Assembly (NCBI GenBank): GCA_019843655.1
Contig: JACDQD010000001.1
Span: 37,003,392 to 37,067,391 of the forward strand
Length of the DNA: 64,000 bases
Reading direction: 5' to 3'
From: Lethocerus indicus
Taxonomy: Eukaryota; Arthropoda; Insecta; Hemiptera; Belostomatidae
Part shown: piece by piece, positions 45,610 through 60,750 of the stretch
Layout: every line of letters begins with the position of its first letter
How positions within the stretch are numbered: position 1 is the stretch's first letter
Made by a program: the position numbers and the translations under genes
Notes under the pieces: model-generated
What the model was told of the DNA's origin: nothing
Databases searched by the model: none
What the model saw: only the letters and a program-made list of their open reading frames with translations

Positions 45610-48600
45610 GCTTCAATGAATCATTCACCCTCTACCCTCAAAATTTATTTAGGACTATGTAAAGCCATAATTAAACTCCTGATCCTAGGACATTCATTGG
45701 GAGATAAGATATTAGACTTGATAACATCTTAGTGTACATATTGTACTACCCATTACAGCCCAATACAGTTTAAAGTAAAACAGCGATATAACTTTATTCA
45801 AATATGATATCCAGGATATTTAAAACATTATTATATAAATTATGTCCATACTCATTTGTGAAAAATACAATAGAATATGATATAATGCTTTAAATTACAA
45901 ACAAAAATATATTAAATAATTTTATTTCTATAAATATACACATAATAATTTATAGAGTACTGTACAAAATAAGTGGACAAATATATTCATTTTTATGATT
46001 AAACACAATTATATTTCTGAAATAACAACTGTGACAACAGAAAGGGAAATGAGTATTTTATAATAATGAATAGAACATAATATAACTTGATAGAATTGTT
46101 AGCTTATTACAACACTAAGGGTAGGGATACAGTGTATTCTGTTGATTCATATTATGAAATTGTAGTACTACTTCTAGTAATACCTGAATTAGTGTGCATT
46201 ACCAAATATATTATATGGCCAAGGATTTATTCCACCACCATTCAAGTAAATAATAATGTGTAATACAATATGAATACTATTAACATTTAACTAGTAATAT
46301 ATACATAATTATTTTATTGAATGGTTCAGATTACAATCAAAATAATTTGATAAATAATACATACATATAATTAACTAATATGAAGACAGTAAAAATGGCA
46401 ACTACTAAAATTACACATTGTAAGTAGAGGAATGCATGTTTAGAGTCAATGTTGCAGAGGGACACTTGCTTTCCTAAACATATATATTTCATTTTCTATT
46501 TAATAAATTAACACATTAGTGATAAAAAAATATATTTTAAATTGTAAACACTATATTACATGGCAGAGCTGCCAAGAAGTATATTATTAATATACAAACT
46601 AGTTTAACTAGTTTCAACTGGACTAGCCTAATCTACCTCATTGAGGATAATTATATTTCTTTAATAATAATAAAAATAACAATGTAAGTATCAGGTATTA
46701 TTAATGTGTGTATTCAGCCTTTGACAAGTTACATAATTCAAATAGTACACAAGAAACAATAAGAAATTATATTTGCAGAAATATTCAGTTCGATCAGAAC
46801 TATGCAAATAAATTTCAGGGCCAAATTGTTAATAATTTTGTTTAAATTTATAGGTACTTATAAGGCACTTCACTACTGGATAAATAAAAGTAGATTTAAA
46901 TTTGTGTGAGTAGTCTTACATGAAAGGTATATGTACAAGAGAACGCTAAATTATTTAGACATATAAAAAGAAAAGCTTAATTTTAGTATCTATACTATCT
47001 AAAAAATACATACTTAACTTTAAAATACTGACAATAAATTTAGATAATTCTAGGCAGGAAGTCATTCAAGAAAAAGATGTAGCAGGATCAATACCATAGA
47101 ACTGAAAACAATGTAAAAGACTATTGTATGAACCAATTGAATATATTTAGAAAACAAATACAGTGTTCCATCAAGGTATGGTATGACTAGGCCCATCACA
47201 TAAAAATTGGATAAGACTGTATACCACAATTTGTTTTTACATTTTTGTAAAAATTGTTCTCATATGCATACCAAAAGTTATGCACACTAAAACAAACATT
47301 TAAAAAAATTAGAAAAACAATTACTTTGTTTAAAACTGAATGGCTTCCTGCATCATATATCATTAATGTTTGCTTATAAATATGGTAAAATGTTCATTAT
47401 TAGTAATAACTAACTATATACAAAATATATTACAAATCTATAAGTTGCATGTGTGTCTTTATGTAATGTAAGGCAAAGTAACATAAAGGAAACACTAATT
47501 AACTAATAACACAATGGCTGCTTCTTTAAAACCAAATCTATTTTCATCCAATTTTTTTCAATACTGTTGTGAATGGCTCCTTGCCAAGGCCAGAGAGAAG
47601 TGATTACTGGCTCTAACAGGGTCATGAGTCACCACAATATTGCTATTCCTTGTCCTAGGGCCAAAAGAATTATCACAGCAATCCTCATCAACCTGCTAGA
47701 CAGAAATGTGGGTCATTGAAAACATTGGATGAAGATAGACAACTAATTCAATTAAATCTAAGAAACACACAGAACTATTCACTTTTGTTTGTAATAATTT
47801 TCCTATTTAATAATAACACATAGGACAATAATAATAATCATTAATTAGGAATAATAAACAAAAATAGTTTTTGATAAACTAGAATATATTGTAATGAAGC
47901 AATATAAATGCGTTGCAATACACTGATAATATAATAAGAAAGCGTTACAGTTATGAGCAAGAGTTGAAGATAGTTTTAATATAGTATGTGTGTTGTAAGG
48001 AATAGTTCTTACAACATTAAATTTATAAAATTATTTTAGGAAAATAAAGGTAATTATTTAGAAATGTAATATGGCAATATTTAAGGATTCTTACTGTTGG
48101 CCCCAACCATTTGAAATAAAGTAAAATATTTACTTCTGTTACTGTCATTTGTTTTAGTAGAATTTACACTATCTGACATTCTATTAATGTATATGTATAA
48201 GTAAAAAGGATTATTTAAAAACTTTTTTGAAGAAATAAGTTAGGCCAGAAACTGAATGCAATGATTAGGTGAAAAGATACACGATGTTGTATAGAGTACA
48301 GTTAGAGAATGGATAGTTTATACGGATATATTATACACACACACACCACTCACACACACAAATGAAATATAGGTGTCAATGAAAAAATATATAACTAATC
48401 CCCATAATATTAAAATATTTTAAGCATAAAATGAACATAAATTACTCTCGACAAAGAAATATGTATTTTGTACTGTAATCATAGACATGACAAAAGCTTG
48501 TTGCTTATATAGTTATATTAAAATGGAATGGTTAGATGTCCTTAACAGATGGTTACAGGTTACAAATGAATCTTGCTACTTTAACACATCAACAATCAGC

Positions 48601-49204
48601 AATGTCCATGAGACTGTGATTTAGTGAGTTGTGAATGTTGGATTGCAGTTAACTATAATGAATGCTCGCTCAAAGCTGTTGCACTATTTTTAGACCCACG
48701 ATAAGACAAATTTTGATGAATCAATCCCCATTAAATAATGGCTGCAACTAATTTAATCAATGACTACCTATACTCATCTGCATTTTTGATACCTTTTATT
48801 CTATTTTGTCAGGAGGACAACTTTTGATATACTCACTTTGAAAATTTAGATGTCACTAGAACAACCAATAATATTAATATACTTAAAAATTTATTATTAT
48901 ATACAACAAACGTTTTTTTATAAATGTATATAAAACAATGTTACGTTACGTGATAGGTTCTGAGATTATTATATTAATGCCCGAGGAACATTTGTTTAAA
49001 ATATTAGGATATCCACTTTTTCAGAATCAATCAACAGTAGAGTATGGATCAGTTCAGTACTGATTGAATAGTTCAAAAATATCTACGAAAATATAAAAAT
49101 CTTTTCAAATAAAGATATATATTTTAAGTGCATCATATTTTACGTCGATCATTTGTACATATAAATTTTGTATAAAACATTATATCTGAATGCGATCTAT
49201 GGGA
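45610..49204 (-). other. loco: 3' flank of loco, probably a long 3' UTR
   Basis: AT-rich with almost no CG; the nine lines 46,141-46,680 contain none. No coding exon seen. Several TTTATT sites on the plus strand (for example 45,791-45,796 and 45,919-45,924) could be minus-strand poly(A) signals. The change to CG-rich sequence near 45.36 kb may mark the end of the transcription unit. Confidence 0.4.
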
Positions 49205-51425
49205 TTAAACAAAACTACTGGTAGGCTGGTCGAGGTAGAGAGGGCGACGAGTTCTTGCCCTGGGCTTGGGGTCAGTTGGTGGTGGCCAAGACGTACCGGC
49301 TGAAAGATTTTTTGGCTTAGGAGGCAAAGGAGGAGGAGGGTCTGTTATTCCCAATCCAGTTTCTTCACTTGTTCCACTACCGCCGTCGCTTGTAAACAAT
49401 TTACAATTGTTTTCCTCCACTTCTGCGTGTATCTTGCGTAGTTTTGTACTATTTTGTGGTGCATTTTCCTTATCCTATAAATAAGATATATTAATAGAAT
49501 AATATTGATAGAAAATGATAATAGTGTGCGAAGAAAATAAAATGATAAAACATTATAATCAAAATAAAATATGAATTATTAATGAAATAATTAAATGAAA
49601 TTATATTGAATATTCCCCGTTAAATCTTTCAATGTTAAATACTAATGCTTATATCACAATTAAAAACCGAAACAATATTAACATTACATTTGCAAGAAAT
49701 TTAATGACAAGGTTATTCATGTTATTATTTAACTTTACCCATAATAATATTAGTATTTTAACCATTAATTATAAACTATTAATTATACAGAGAAAATAAA
49801 TTATAATAAAATATGCTCTTACCTTCAGGAAGTCAGGAAGTTCAAAATTTATTTCAGTGCCCCTTTGATCTTCTAACCGGCAACGTTGGGCTCTTTTAAG
49901 TCCTTCATAAAGAACTAAAAAGTGTGTATAAGGATAAAATGTGAATATTAACTTTCCTTAAAAATAATAAACCCATAAATTAGAAAAATTAATACAGTAA
50001 GTAAAAGACATGTAGCATCATACCATCACTTTCAGAACGAGCTTCTAATTTGTTTCCAGGTTTAAGCTTTGCAATGAGAGGTGGAAGTTTACTTAAAGTT
50101 GTTTTCCTTTCTACTTCTTCACATTTATTGATTCCCTTTTTACTTTTCTGCAAAATGATTAAATATAATTATAGGACATAATTATATAAAAATAATAGAA
50201 TTTAAATATATCAGTTTAAATTCACAATTAATAAGGTATTGGACCCTTCACTAGGTATCTAACACAGAACATATTAATGCTCTGTGAACACAGTTTCCAA
50301 TTAATTGTGAATAAGTTAATGTCAGTGAACTCAAGAATACTCAACACAGATTTTAATATTTTGTAATCATATACACATATAATCAATTAACTCACTCTTT
50401 GTTTATCAATAAAAGCAGAATCCCTTCTTAATAATCTACCAAGAATTCCAGATGAATTTTCTGAACCCCAATCTTCAGACTAGAAATCACGTTTGCATTA
50501 CATTAAAAGTGTTTTATAGTTCATTTGGTTATAATAATCTATAAAATAGTAAATGAAAGGCTTTTTTGATGTAACAGACATTTGATTAGGTGTTAATTCA
50601 ATTTAAATAACTTACTCTGACAGATCCTTGATCAGACATAGTAGCAACACTTGCTTCAGACTTTCCTTGAAGTAATTCTTCAAATACACGATTAGTGATC
50701 TCATCAAGAGTTTTTCCTTTGGTATTACAATCATCCATCCTCCAACCTGAAAAGCCATAATAGTTAAGTTTTAAAGTAGGTTATATCTAGAACACAAAAT
50801 AATAGTATTAAAGGCACATGAGAATGAAGGAAACAGGGATTGTTTCTCATGAAAATATAGGCTTGAAGGATTAATCGAAGTATTTAGTGAAAACAATAAA
50901 TCCATACAAAATAACAAAATAATTATTTAGTATGATTATAGTAGTAGCAGTAGTATAGTAGTAGTATAATTATTAAGTTGTATAACAATGGTCTAATGAC
51001 CATATCAGAATATTTTACTTATACACATATGAAAGATAAAAAATATAAATTTAAACTGAGCTATTGTATATTACTATATTAAATAAAAAGATGGAAATAT
51101 GGAAAAAATAAAATGAGCCATAATTCATAAACAAGAATACAGTTTTATTTTATATTCAGATATTCTAAACTTGATCCTATTTCTGAAAACCATTTGTTTT
51201 ACTTTAAGGTAAACTTTCTATTTAGAAGCTGGTTTATTTTTGTAATCTGGAGAAGAAAAATAATATACATCCCCTTGACTGAAGAATTTGTATTGACATA
51301 ACTGAATATTTGGCAAGAAGTGGTTTAAAAAACAGATAATAATGGATTATATTTAAAGAAAAAAAAATATATATAATATATATTGTGTATATATAATATA
51401 ATATATATATTATATATATATATAT

Positions 51426-51471
<46 letters not shown>

Positions 51472-52975
51472 CCTGATAAATGTGTAAGGCTTTCTGTTGG
51501 AGTGCTTCTTGTTAATACTTGTATCCTTTGGTTGTCAACATTTGTAACTTGAGTGCTCGGTTCCACAACTTCATTTTCACTCATCTATCACAAAATGAAT
51601 AAAATAATAATAAGTGTAACATTTAAAAAAATAAGGTGACTAAATAACGTTTAAGAAATTATTACATAAAAAAATAACCAAATTTTTAATTCAGAAAATC
51701 TTTTCTTATAGCATACCAAACACAGAGTGACCATTTCTAGCTTGTAACCATACTTATGAAGTATTGGTCGTACAACTTGACCAAGTGTTTTACATTGCTT
51801 AGACTTCACAGCAATAGTTTTTCGATTAGGCAAGTCTAGCCTAAATACTACCCTCTGTTCAACTCTTACTTCCTGTCCACTTAAAATGGTTGCTTCCTCT
51901 TCCAGATCCACAATCTAAATCAACAAAACATTTGTACGTCTAAGGAAACAATACTATGAAGTTAGAAATTTGTAATATTTATAAACAAATAAATTCTTGA
52001 CGTTTCTTGGTTTCTCAGAATACCTTATTCATGTAATTAAGAAAAACTTGGAAATCTGTATACACAAGAGCTCTCTTATCTAACAGCCTAGTGACAAGAT
52101 GGCGAACAGTATGATTTGGCCTTGTATGAACGACTGCAGTTGACCCATCAGGTAGGACCACTCTGCATAAGTTAGCCGACAGAGGCACATCCCAAGCTGT
52201 TAGAGATGATCGGCTGCTACTAACTGAAGTGTTGTCTTGCTCATGGACATCAGAAGCATCAGTCCCGCCTCTGTCACGAGATTTGGTACGGCTTTTCCTT
52301 GCCCAAGGTAACAATGATTTTCGCCGCCTTTCTTCCGCATCACTGCGCGACTTTTTCAGCTGAAAATGATATAGTTACCTCTGAGCAAATTCAAAACATA
52401 CATAAATTTTTTCGTTTAAAATTAAAATCAGGAAAGCAATAGATAACATTCTGGAAGAACCTTAAGTTTCCTAATCATTCTCACAGTTAGTACCCCGTTT
52501 CAAAATTATTAAACCCCAAACCAACATTAACTCATAATAGCAGTGTAGATGCGGAAATGCATTAGAAAATAGCTAATAACCTTAGTGTGATTAGGAGACT
52601 GTGGTAAGTCAAGCTCAGATCTTTCACTCTGCACTGGTAATTCCTCGCCTGATAGAGCTCTCACCATGCATTCTTTATATAGGTCTGATTTTATGAATCT
52701 TGGATAACTGTCAAACTTCATAAGGTTAAAAATTTGCTTTTGAGCCTGAAACAAATAAATATAATAATTAATAATTTTCATATTTCTTTGCCAAAGGGAA
52801 ATTTTATGACTGAATCCACATTTAAGAAATCATTGGGTAAACATTTTTGATGATATATTTATATTGATTTTTTATTAGTATATAAAACAATTCTATGTGA
52901 AATACCTGTAAGAACTAATTATTGTTAAATAAATAATTTACATAATTTCATTACACTTTAAAGAATAATATATAT

Positions 52976-53031
<56 letters not shown>

Positions 53032-56000
53032 TATTTATATAGCAAAATAAATAATCATTAATTATTCTGAAAGAATTAATGATAGTGACGAATGGCAAAT
53101 TAAGCACTAAAGGATTTATTCAACTCTAAGGATAGTTATTTGACATTAAACTCTGTTGAGAACATCTTGTCCTAGAATATCAAAACCAGGTGACAATACA
53201 TATGATGTGATTTGGTAATATAAAATGAATTATAGATAAAATTACCTGCACAAAAAGGGAGGATGGTGCCTCACCCAACTGTTCTTGGGTTACTTGTCTA
53301 GCATGAGAATCAACATTGACTGGCTCCAAAGCACCAAGTGCTAAATGCCGATCGAATATTTCTCTTGCACTTTGTCTACGTTGAGCTGTATCACTCAACT
53401 GACGATATTTCTCGCAAGCCACCCAGAAATAAATGTTCTCATGGCTAAATTCCTTTTTCAAAAACTCCTACAATTCATATGTGACATTATTACAAATATG
53501 TATCAATTGAGTCACTAATAATGACAGAAATAATTGTGCAAAAATGACAAATGAAATGAGTCACTTACAGCAAATGTATGAAGGCCAAGTGGGTCTTCAA
53601 GAAGTTTTTCAAAGGATGTTGCCCAGCTAGAAACACCGTCTTCATTTTCTTCATGCTGAAAAAATACAAATCCTTACAATAATACAGTTTTATTTAACAA
53701 ACTACTTTCTCATATTAAATTGTAAGAATTCACTTTGACATTGTTTATTTCAACACAAAGTAAACGAAGAATTATACCTACAGGGTGAAAAAAACACAAG
53801 CGACAATTATAATATTCTTCCAATGAACCCATGGAAGTAAAATGATGATATGAAGAATAGGTCAAATTTAGTTAAAATGACATAACCACCGGGAATACGT
53901 TTACTGAAAAAGTCGACAAGTCGAAACACTTTACTGAACACACGAAGAACCATAGTTAAAACACTCAAAATAAAATAGGAAGAGGGCAGTATAAAACTTG
54001 TAAAAGCCGCCTGCTTTTACAATGAACTTGTACAAGTGATAGCGTTGTCGGTTATTCCCATGCTTCTTTAGTGGGAGAGAAAAGTGCTTTCTAAATTCCC
54101 CCTCTTTCATCAACCTCTTTCTGAGACCACCGAATTCAACTTTCAATCGATTCGCTTTTATTAAACACAATCGTTCAACAATAAAATGAGACGGGCATGG
54201 AAACGCCAACGTTTTTCAGCACCACATTTCAGACTGATCTATGCGAACGGGCGGACCCTCCATAGCAGCCAATTTAATTCATTAAGCGCTTCGAATCCGC
54301 ACATACGCAGCGCTCTACCAGAGCCCAGCCAAACTGCTAGTCCAACACCCTAATTAACCGGTACATCCAGAATGTATTATTAATATCCTCGAGAAACAAA
54401 CCGCGATACGATATCATAATATTTATTTTACGATTATGTGCACAACTAACTTTGCACTCTCGAACGTCATCACACTGCCACTCCAGTGGATCCTAAACGG
54501 TACATAACATACGTAGTATATTCTGAAGTGTTGTGTTGGACATGATTTGTCCGAGCGACCGCGGTCATTTATATTGAAAGGAAATAACTCAAGCTCGGAT
54601 ACAGTGTAGCGGTTCGCTACCGTTTTTAACAATAGTTTATTAACTAATATTATCCGATAAAGACCCCGCAGAAGCTTGGGTGTCGAGTCGAGGCGTAAGT
54701 TTCAACTCAAAGATAAAAAGGAAGTGTAACAAAATAATCGTTAAAAGATGGATAAATTCGGAAATGAGAACGTATACGAGCTCAACTGTGATGACTTTAT
54801 CGCTCCACAACAACTATATATAGTTTTTCAGTTACATCCGGTCGAGAATTTCCTGAAGATTACGAGCGAGCCTAACCGCCTTTAAAAGCCACTACGCATC
54901 CCTCCACAACCTTATATTAAAACTGAATAATTTTGCTTTAATCGCAATGAAAATTTAGGTTTTTGGACACAAAATGCCATAATTGGAACAGACTATTTCT
55001 CATTTCACAAGTTTTACATCTTTTCAAAATATTAACTATATTTAGTTTATTAATTATCCGGTTTCGGTCTCATTATTTATTAAGCGATGAAATCGACAAA
55101 ATTAATAAGTAGCCGACGGCCAAATTTAGATATTTTTGGAGTAAAATACTCGATAGATTTATGAGACTGCCAGCACTCAGAGTAAGTAATAACGAACAGT
55201 TATTATTACATGTCCAAGTCTTAGAACTGACCTAATTATATCGACACATTAAAACCGCATAAGGTTTTTTCTACTAAATTTTAGAATTATAAGAAAGCGA
55301 GGTAAAAACACTTCCAGAAAGGTGAAGTTATTCTATGTTAAAGCTAGAAATGTTCTCTTTTTGAAGGCTCATGTCCCATCGATTCTGGGAAGTCTCAACT
55401 TCCCCCAAGACTGGAGTCAAACTTATCGCGGCACAATTAACCAAATAGTCAAGAAACAGAGCCTAGGCGATACGGTGCACACAGGAAACACAGTACTGAT
55501 AGCAAACCGCTCGTTCCATATACAAAACAAATGAGGTTCTCTCCAATGAGTTGCCCAACTATAATCTGAATTCTTACTCAATAGTAAGAGAGCTTGGATA
55601 TTTTAGACTAAACATAAAATTTTCTCCTGTGCAATAAATTATTGAATTTGGGGTCGTTTTACTAAACATTTACTAAAACTTTGACTGGAAGTTAGAATCA
55701 GATTACAGGGACAAAAACAAATATTTCCCATTAGTCATCCTAACTTCCTAGAGATTTGTCGTTCTCTTCGTCCTCTGTAAATATTTGGTACGGAGAGTCA
55801 ATTGAAATAATGGCGTTTAAAGGATAGCATTTAAAAAATGTAAATGTTTGGAATGAATAAGCACACCGGAAGAAGAAGAAAAATAAATTCGACCTAACGA
55901 TTGCCTAAGTCTGGCAGACTATCTCCGGGGTTTACCGACCCAGAATCCGCATTTCACCATACTATACACTGTCATCTAATGGAAATTTAAAATTTCAAAA

Positions 56001-58393
56001 CGTACAACTGGCAAAATGAAAGATCTCTAAGCATTTGCAAAATAGTTAAGATAGTGTTTGAATAATAAGTATAAGTTCCGTAGCCGCAGATCTACAGAAT
56101 TGCCTACTGAGGAACAATATTTGCACCGACTAGGAAGAAAACGTCCGGACCCCGACAAAACAGGAAATAATCCCAAGAGGCCATAGTTAAACTAAACAAA
56201 ACGAAAGCAACAATTTGATCCCGATAAGAGTCCAAGTCAATATATTAAAACCGCATATATAACCCAGCTACTCAGTAGTATATACAGTATAAACCAATAG
56301 AATGACACCCGTTTTATTCCTTTTCCACCGGTACTCAACTTTGTCGAGAACCCGTTATCGTAAAATTGCACAGTAATCTAAGTAGTAGATTTAGCTTATA
56401 TGTATTGCTTACGGTGTTTAGTGTCGTCTACGTTAATTGTTTTAGGAAAAGAATGCTTCTAGTTGCTCCAACACAGTGCTGCCGGTAAGAATAAACGTTA
56501 TAATTAGCGTTAAGCCAAAACCAGGCTACCGATGGACCAAAAACGCGAGTGGTGATAGGCTATAATATCTTTAATATAATAATTCCAGTAATTCTCACCG
56601 ACATGCATAAATGCATTGGTCGGTATGTCCGATGGAATCTATTTTCCATCTGGAACTAAAATTTGTTAGGTACTTTAAAGCGGAGTTATTAGTAAAATGA
56701 AAATAAACTGTCGCTGCCAATCGGCAACCGGAGTGCCCCTAAATTGAGAATACAATTTAAAAAAGTGAACCCGATTACAGAGCCAACCTGGTAGATAAAT
56801 TCGCCCATCTTCTTAGTGTCTTATACAAATGAGATAATTTGTTTGCCCTTCCTAAGCATACTGAACAAGATGAACACAAAGCTCGCGAAGATTTGAGCGA
56901 TTATTTATATAAGACGGACGGTTCGACCGAGTTACAAGCGTGAAAAGCGTTGTTTCTTACCAGAGTACAACACCCGTTAAAACACTCCATCGGCACAAAA
57001 CGGATACACTTAAATTAAGCTCTTCCTCCAAACGTAAAGCACAATATTAACGCCTACTCGGGTCGGCATCGTAAAGCGGACTTCGCAGAGGTGTCGAGGT
57101 ACCATATTTCGCGCCCTCAAATGTCCGGAGAACGCGAAAGAGGAAATTAATAAGAAGTAATTTAAATACAATATAAAATGACCGTTCGTCGGTATCCACG
57201 TTTGAATTATCAATGTTCGTTTAGACAGGAAACCTCCATCGCTTCCCGGAAGTAAGGATTTTGCGGACTGCAGATTTAAACAATTCGTCGGATTAATTAT
57301 TACGAAGAAATACAGGCGCGTTTATAGACAAAGGAAGTAACCGTTTCTAGAAAATTCAGTTAGATATATTTAAAAGTTTGGGAAAGAAAAGCTCGGACCA
57401 TAGAGTTTCCCTAATGGAGAGACTGGGACCGACTGAGAGAATGTGAGCGGCGGCACCTTTGAATTCGAACAATAAATAATTTAATCGATAAGTCGTTTCA
57501 GAAACCGGCCCATAAGGAACCGATAAACCATTGTGAAAAAGGCATACCTTAAACCGCGGCTAAGCGCAAAATTGTGTCCGGAATAAGAAACGCCGACAGA
57601 AATGACAGCTATGTCGCAACAACCGTATCCGCTCTATCGTTATTCACCGCCGCTCGATTCGACGAGCGACCAGTTTAATATTAATAATTCATCCAAACTT
57701 CGATCGGTTTCAACCGCGGACACAACACAATATCCAAAACCACTCTGGGCTGAGAAATATTTACCTTCACATAAAACACACCGCACATAACACTGTAAAT
57801 CATCTTGATCGGTGGCCCCACTAGCCGAGGATGAAGGGGGGAGGAATCCAAATTCAAAATCGGCAGTCAATACGGTGGTTTTGAAGAGACAGATGGATAC
57901 GACAGACAGATGGGAGTTGGTATGACCAAGCCATGATGAGCAATGAAGGCCGACGTAATCAGTTGACGCTTTTATCTACGAGAGGCGCCTCCCCAACTAA
58001 TCCACAAAATGGACTTCTTTTTTTCTAGTTGTTATTATTCTTAACAACAGCAGATTACGCTAAACATAAAATATCTAATATACGAGATATAATTATACAG
58101 GGTTCGGAACTACTACGTCTCTACTTTCCAGGGTTGGTTCTACGCTATTCCGAATTTCGGCTTCTCGTTATTATAATAATGAGGTACGAAAACAAAATCT
58201 CCGACTACAAAACTATTAAAGTTTGAAATTAGGTACGACAAATAATAAACGTGGAGTTCTTGAGATCCACTCTATTCGATCAATCTAAACATGTATGGAA
58301 AATCACGCCATGAACTTAACAGGCTAAACGAATGTTCTGTACACGCATTTGAGACTGGCTGCATATAACCACAAAAAGGCCCGCGAGCGTATG

Positions 58394-58447
<54 letters not shown>

Positions 58448-60700
58448 ACAATTATAAATCCATATTTTATAACAAAATACTGATATACTGGATCAAATAA
58501 AATCCAGTATATACCACTAAATATAAAATCAAATAAAATACCACTGTAAATTGTTGCTTGTAATTGTATAGCACGGGGGCTAGAATTCCATAGACTCACG
58601 ACGTAGAACCGGTCAACACTGTTTATTCCACTGATACAAATACAATATTGAATGAGGTTACGGTATTTACGGAAGGAATAATGTTTAATGTAATTTTGAT
58701 TCACGCACCGCATAATTGCATATAATAAAGTTTTGAAAAATTCGTAAATTGAAAACAGATACTTAATTTTAAAAAAGTTTAGTCGAGACCGGTTTTTTAA
58801 TAACAGGTTCAACGTCTCCTTCGCGGGAACTATCATTTTTGGGTTGGTATATTTTCTAAAATTTTAAGGGAATACTATATTATGTATGTAATTATGATAC
58901 AATTAATGAAAATAATCAAGGGGATATTTATAAATTACATCAATTATGGGTATACATAATTACGCCTATTTATTTATTAGTGCCAGAATAAATTATTTTT
59001 TATTAATTTGATTGTGAGGAGGCCTGTGAGGGGGCGTTTAGTTAGTATATCATTGGTTTGTAAGTTTTCTTATGCTTATTTAGTTCTATGTTAGACCAGT
59101 CAGTAGCATTCTGTAGGCTGTTTTGTGAGGAATGTGGAATGTTCCCAAAAGCAATTAAAGGGTTAAAATTTGCAATAAAAAGGTTAAAGTATAATTCAGG
59201 ACAATAGTTCATATATTTTCTAAAAATAAATGATTTGAATTTTCATAACATGCATTTGCCCCATTAAAAAAAATATATACATATATTCAAAACAGGATGG
59301 TTCATATACTATCACATTTATTGATGGTCAATAAGGTAAATAAAGTAATACCCTTTTACAGACTCCTACTATGTATTTTTAAATAAAATATTACAATATT
59401 CAGTCAAATAATGAACTCATAGGGTAAACAATTGTTTAACAATGAATCAAAAACTGATTGAAATATATTTTTCACACTAAGATGAGAAGATTTCTTTTCC
59501 TTATGGGTACACAAAAGAATGCCACCTTAAGGATTAATAGTACACAACATGAAAACAATATAAATTTAAAATGTATGTGTAAACAAAAACATTGACAAAT
59601 GATCAACTTTTATTTAACAAAGAAAAGTTAAACCTAGGAAAAATTAAACACAATCAATTAAACACAACATCTCATTTTAATTTTTGTGGCTATTAATAGG
59701 TTCAATAAATGCTGGATGGGACTCATTTGGTACTAGGGGTATCAAATTGTACAAATGCATTACAACAGAAAGAATACATTTAAGAAGTATTCATTTTATT
59801 TTAATAATTACAAAAAATAAATTTTTTAAAGATATCAATTTATATACCATTAGAATGTTCGTGTGTTAAAATATAAATTATATTAAAATGTTTATTGACA
59901 AATAATAATTAAACTGGCAAATAAAATTAACTAAGTTTCAGGTTTCATCAATTTTCTACAGGCATTCAGTGTTTTCTTTTATTATTATTATTATTATTAT
60001 ACTAAATAAAAATCTATTATTGAGGCTAGAATTAAATAAGGAAGGGCTTATTTTTTAAAAAAGACAAAAATTATTAACGCATGAGTTAATTTCAAATTAG
60101 GAAGACTGCAAGATATTTCTTGTCCTATTTTCTCTCCATTAAATTGTATCTGTTTATTTCATTTCATTTGCAACTTTATTTTTTTTTAATGAACATTTAA
60201 ATATAATTTATATTTTAAAACACTGTGGTAACTTTAATGGCATCTAAATTGAAACATTTAAACATTTTATTTTAATAACTATTAAAAATAAAATGAATAT
60301 CTCTTCCATTTATTCTTATTGTTGCAATGCATTAGTACAATTTAGGGTTCAACTTAAATACCTTAAGTTACTCTGAATCCGAACCAGCAATTCAATACCA
60401 ACAACAATCTTTTAATAACCACACAATTAAAATAATATATAATATTGTGTTTAACTTTTTCTATGTGAAATAAAAGTCAATAATTTGTTACTTTTTTAAT
60501 TAACACACACAATATAATTTATATTGTTTCCATGTTGTGTCACTATTTCTTCTTAAATAGGCATTCTTTTGTGTACCAATAAAGGCAAGAAAGCTCCTCA
60601 CCTTAGTGTGAAAAATATATTTCAGTTAGTTCAGTGACTTGTCGCTGAAAAATGTTGTGAGTATTTGACTGAATATTATGATATAATGAACCATCCAAAA

Positions 60701-60750
<50 letters not shown>

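Larger units (their letters stand above)
53900..58850. promoter_or_regulatory. loco: CG-rich island inside loco, possible internal promoter region
   Basis: Within the intron between the PTB exon and the RGS exons, CG is frequent from about 53.9 to 58.8 kb and scarce on both sides. This resembles the composition of the other putative upstream regions of the window. Two short candidate first exons lie inside. No core promoter motif was assigned. Confidence 0.4.

Noticed and set aside
53931..54209. 92-codon minus-strand frame near the loco RGS exons
   Set aside because: It opens with a non-ATG codon, the nearby ATG frame stops at once, and no donor in suitable phase was found.
58324..58836. 170-codon minus-strand frame
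   Set aside because: Its length comes from reading through a TA microsatellite as Tyr-Ile repeats; no homology seen.
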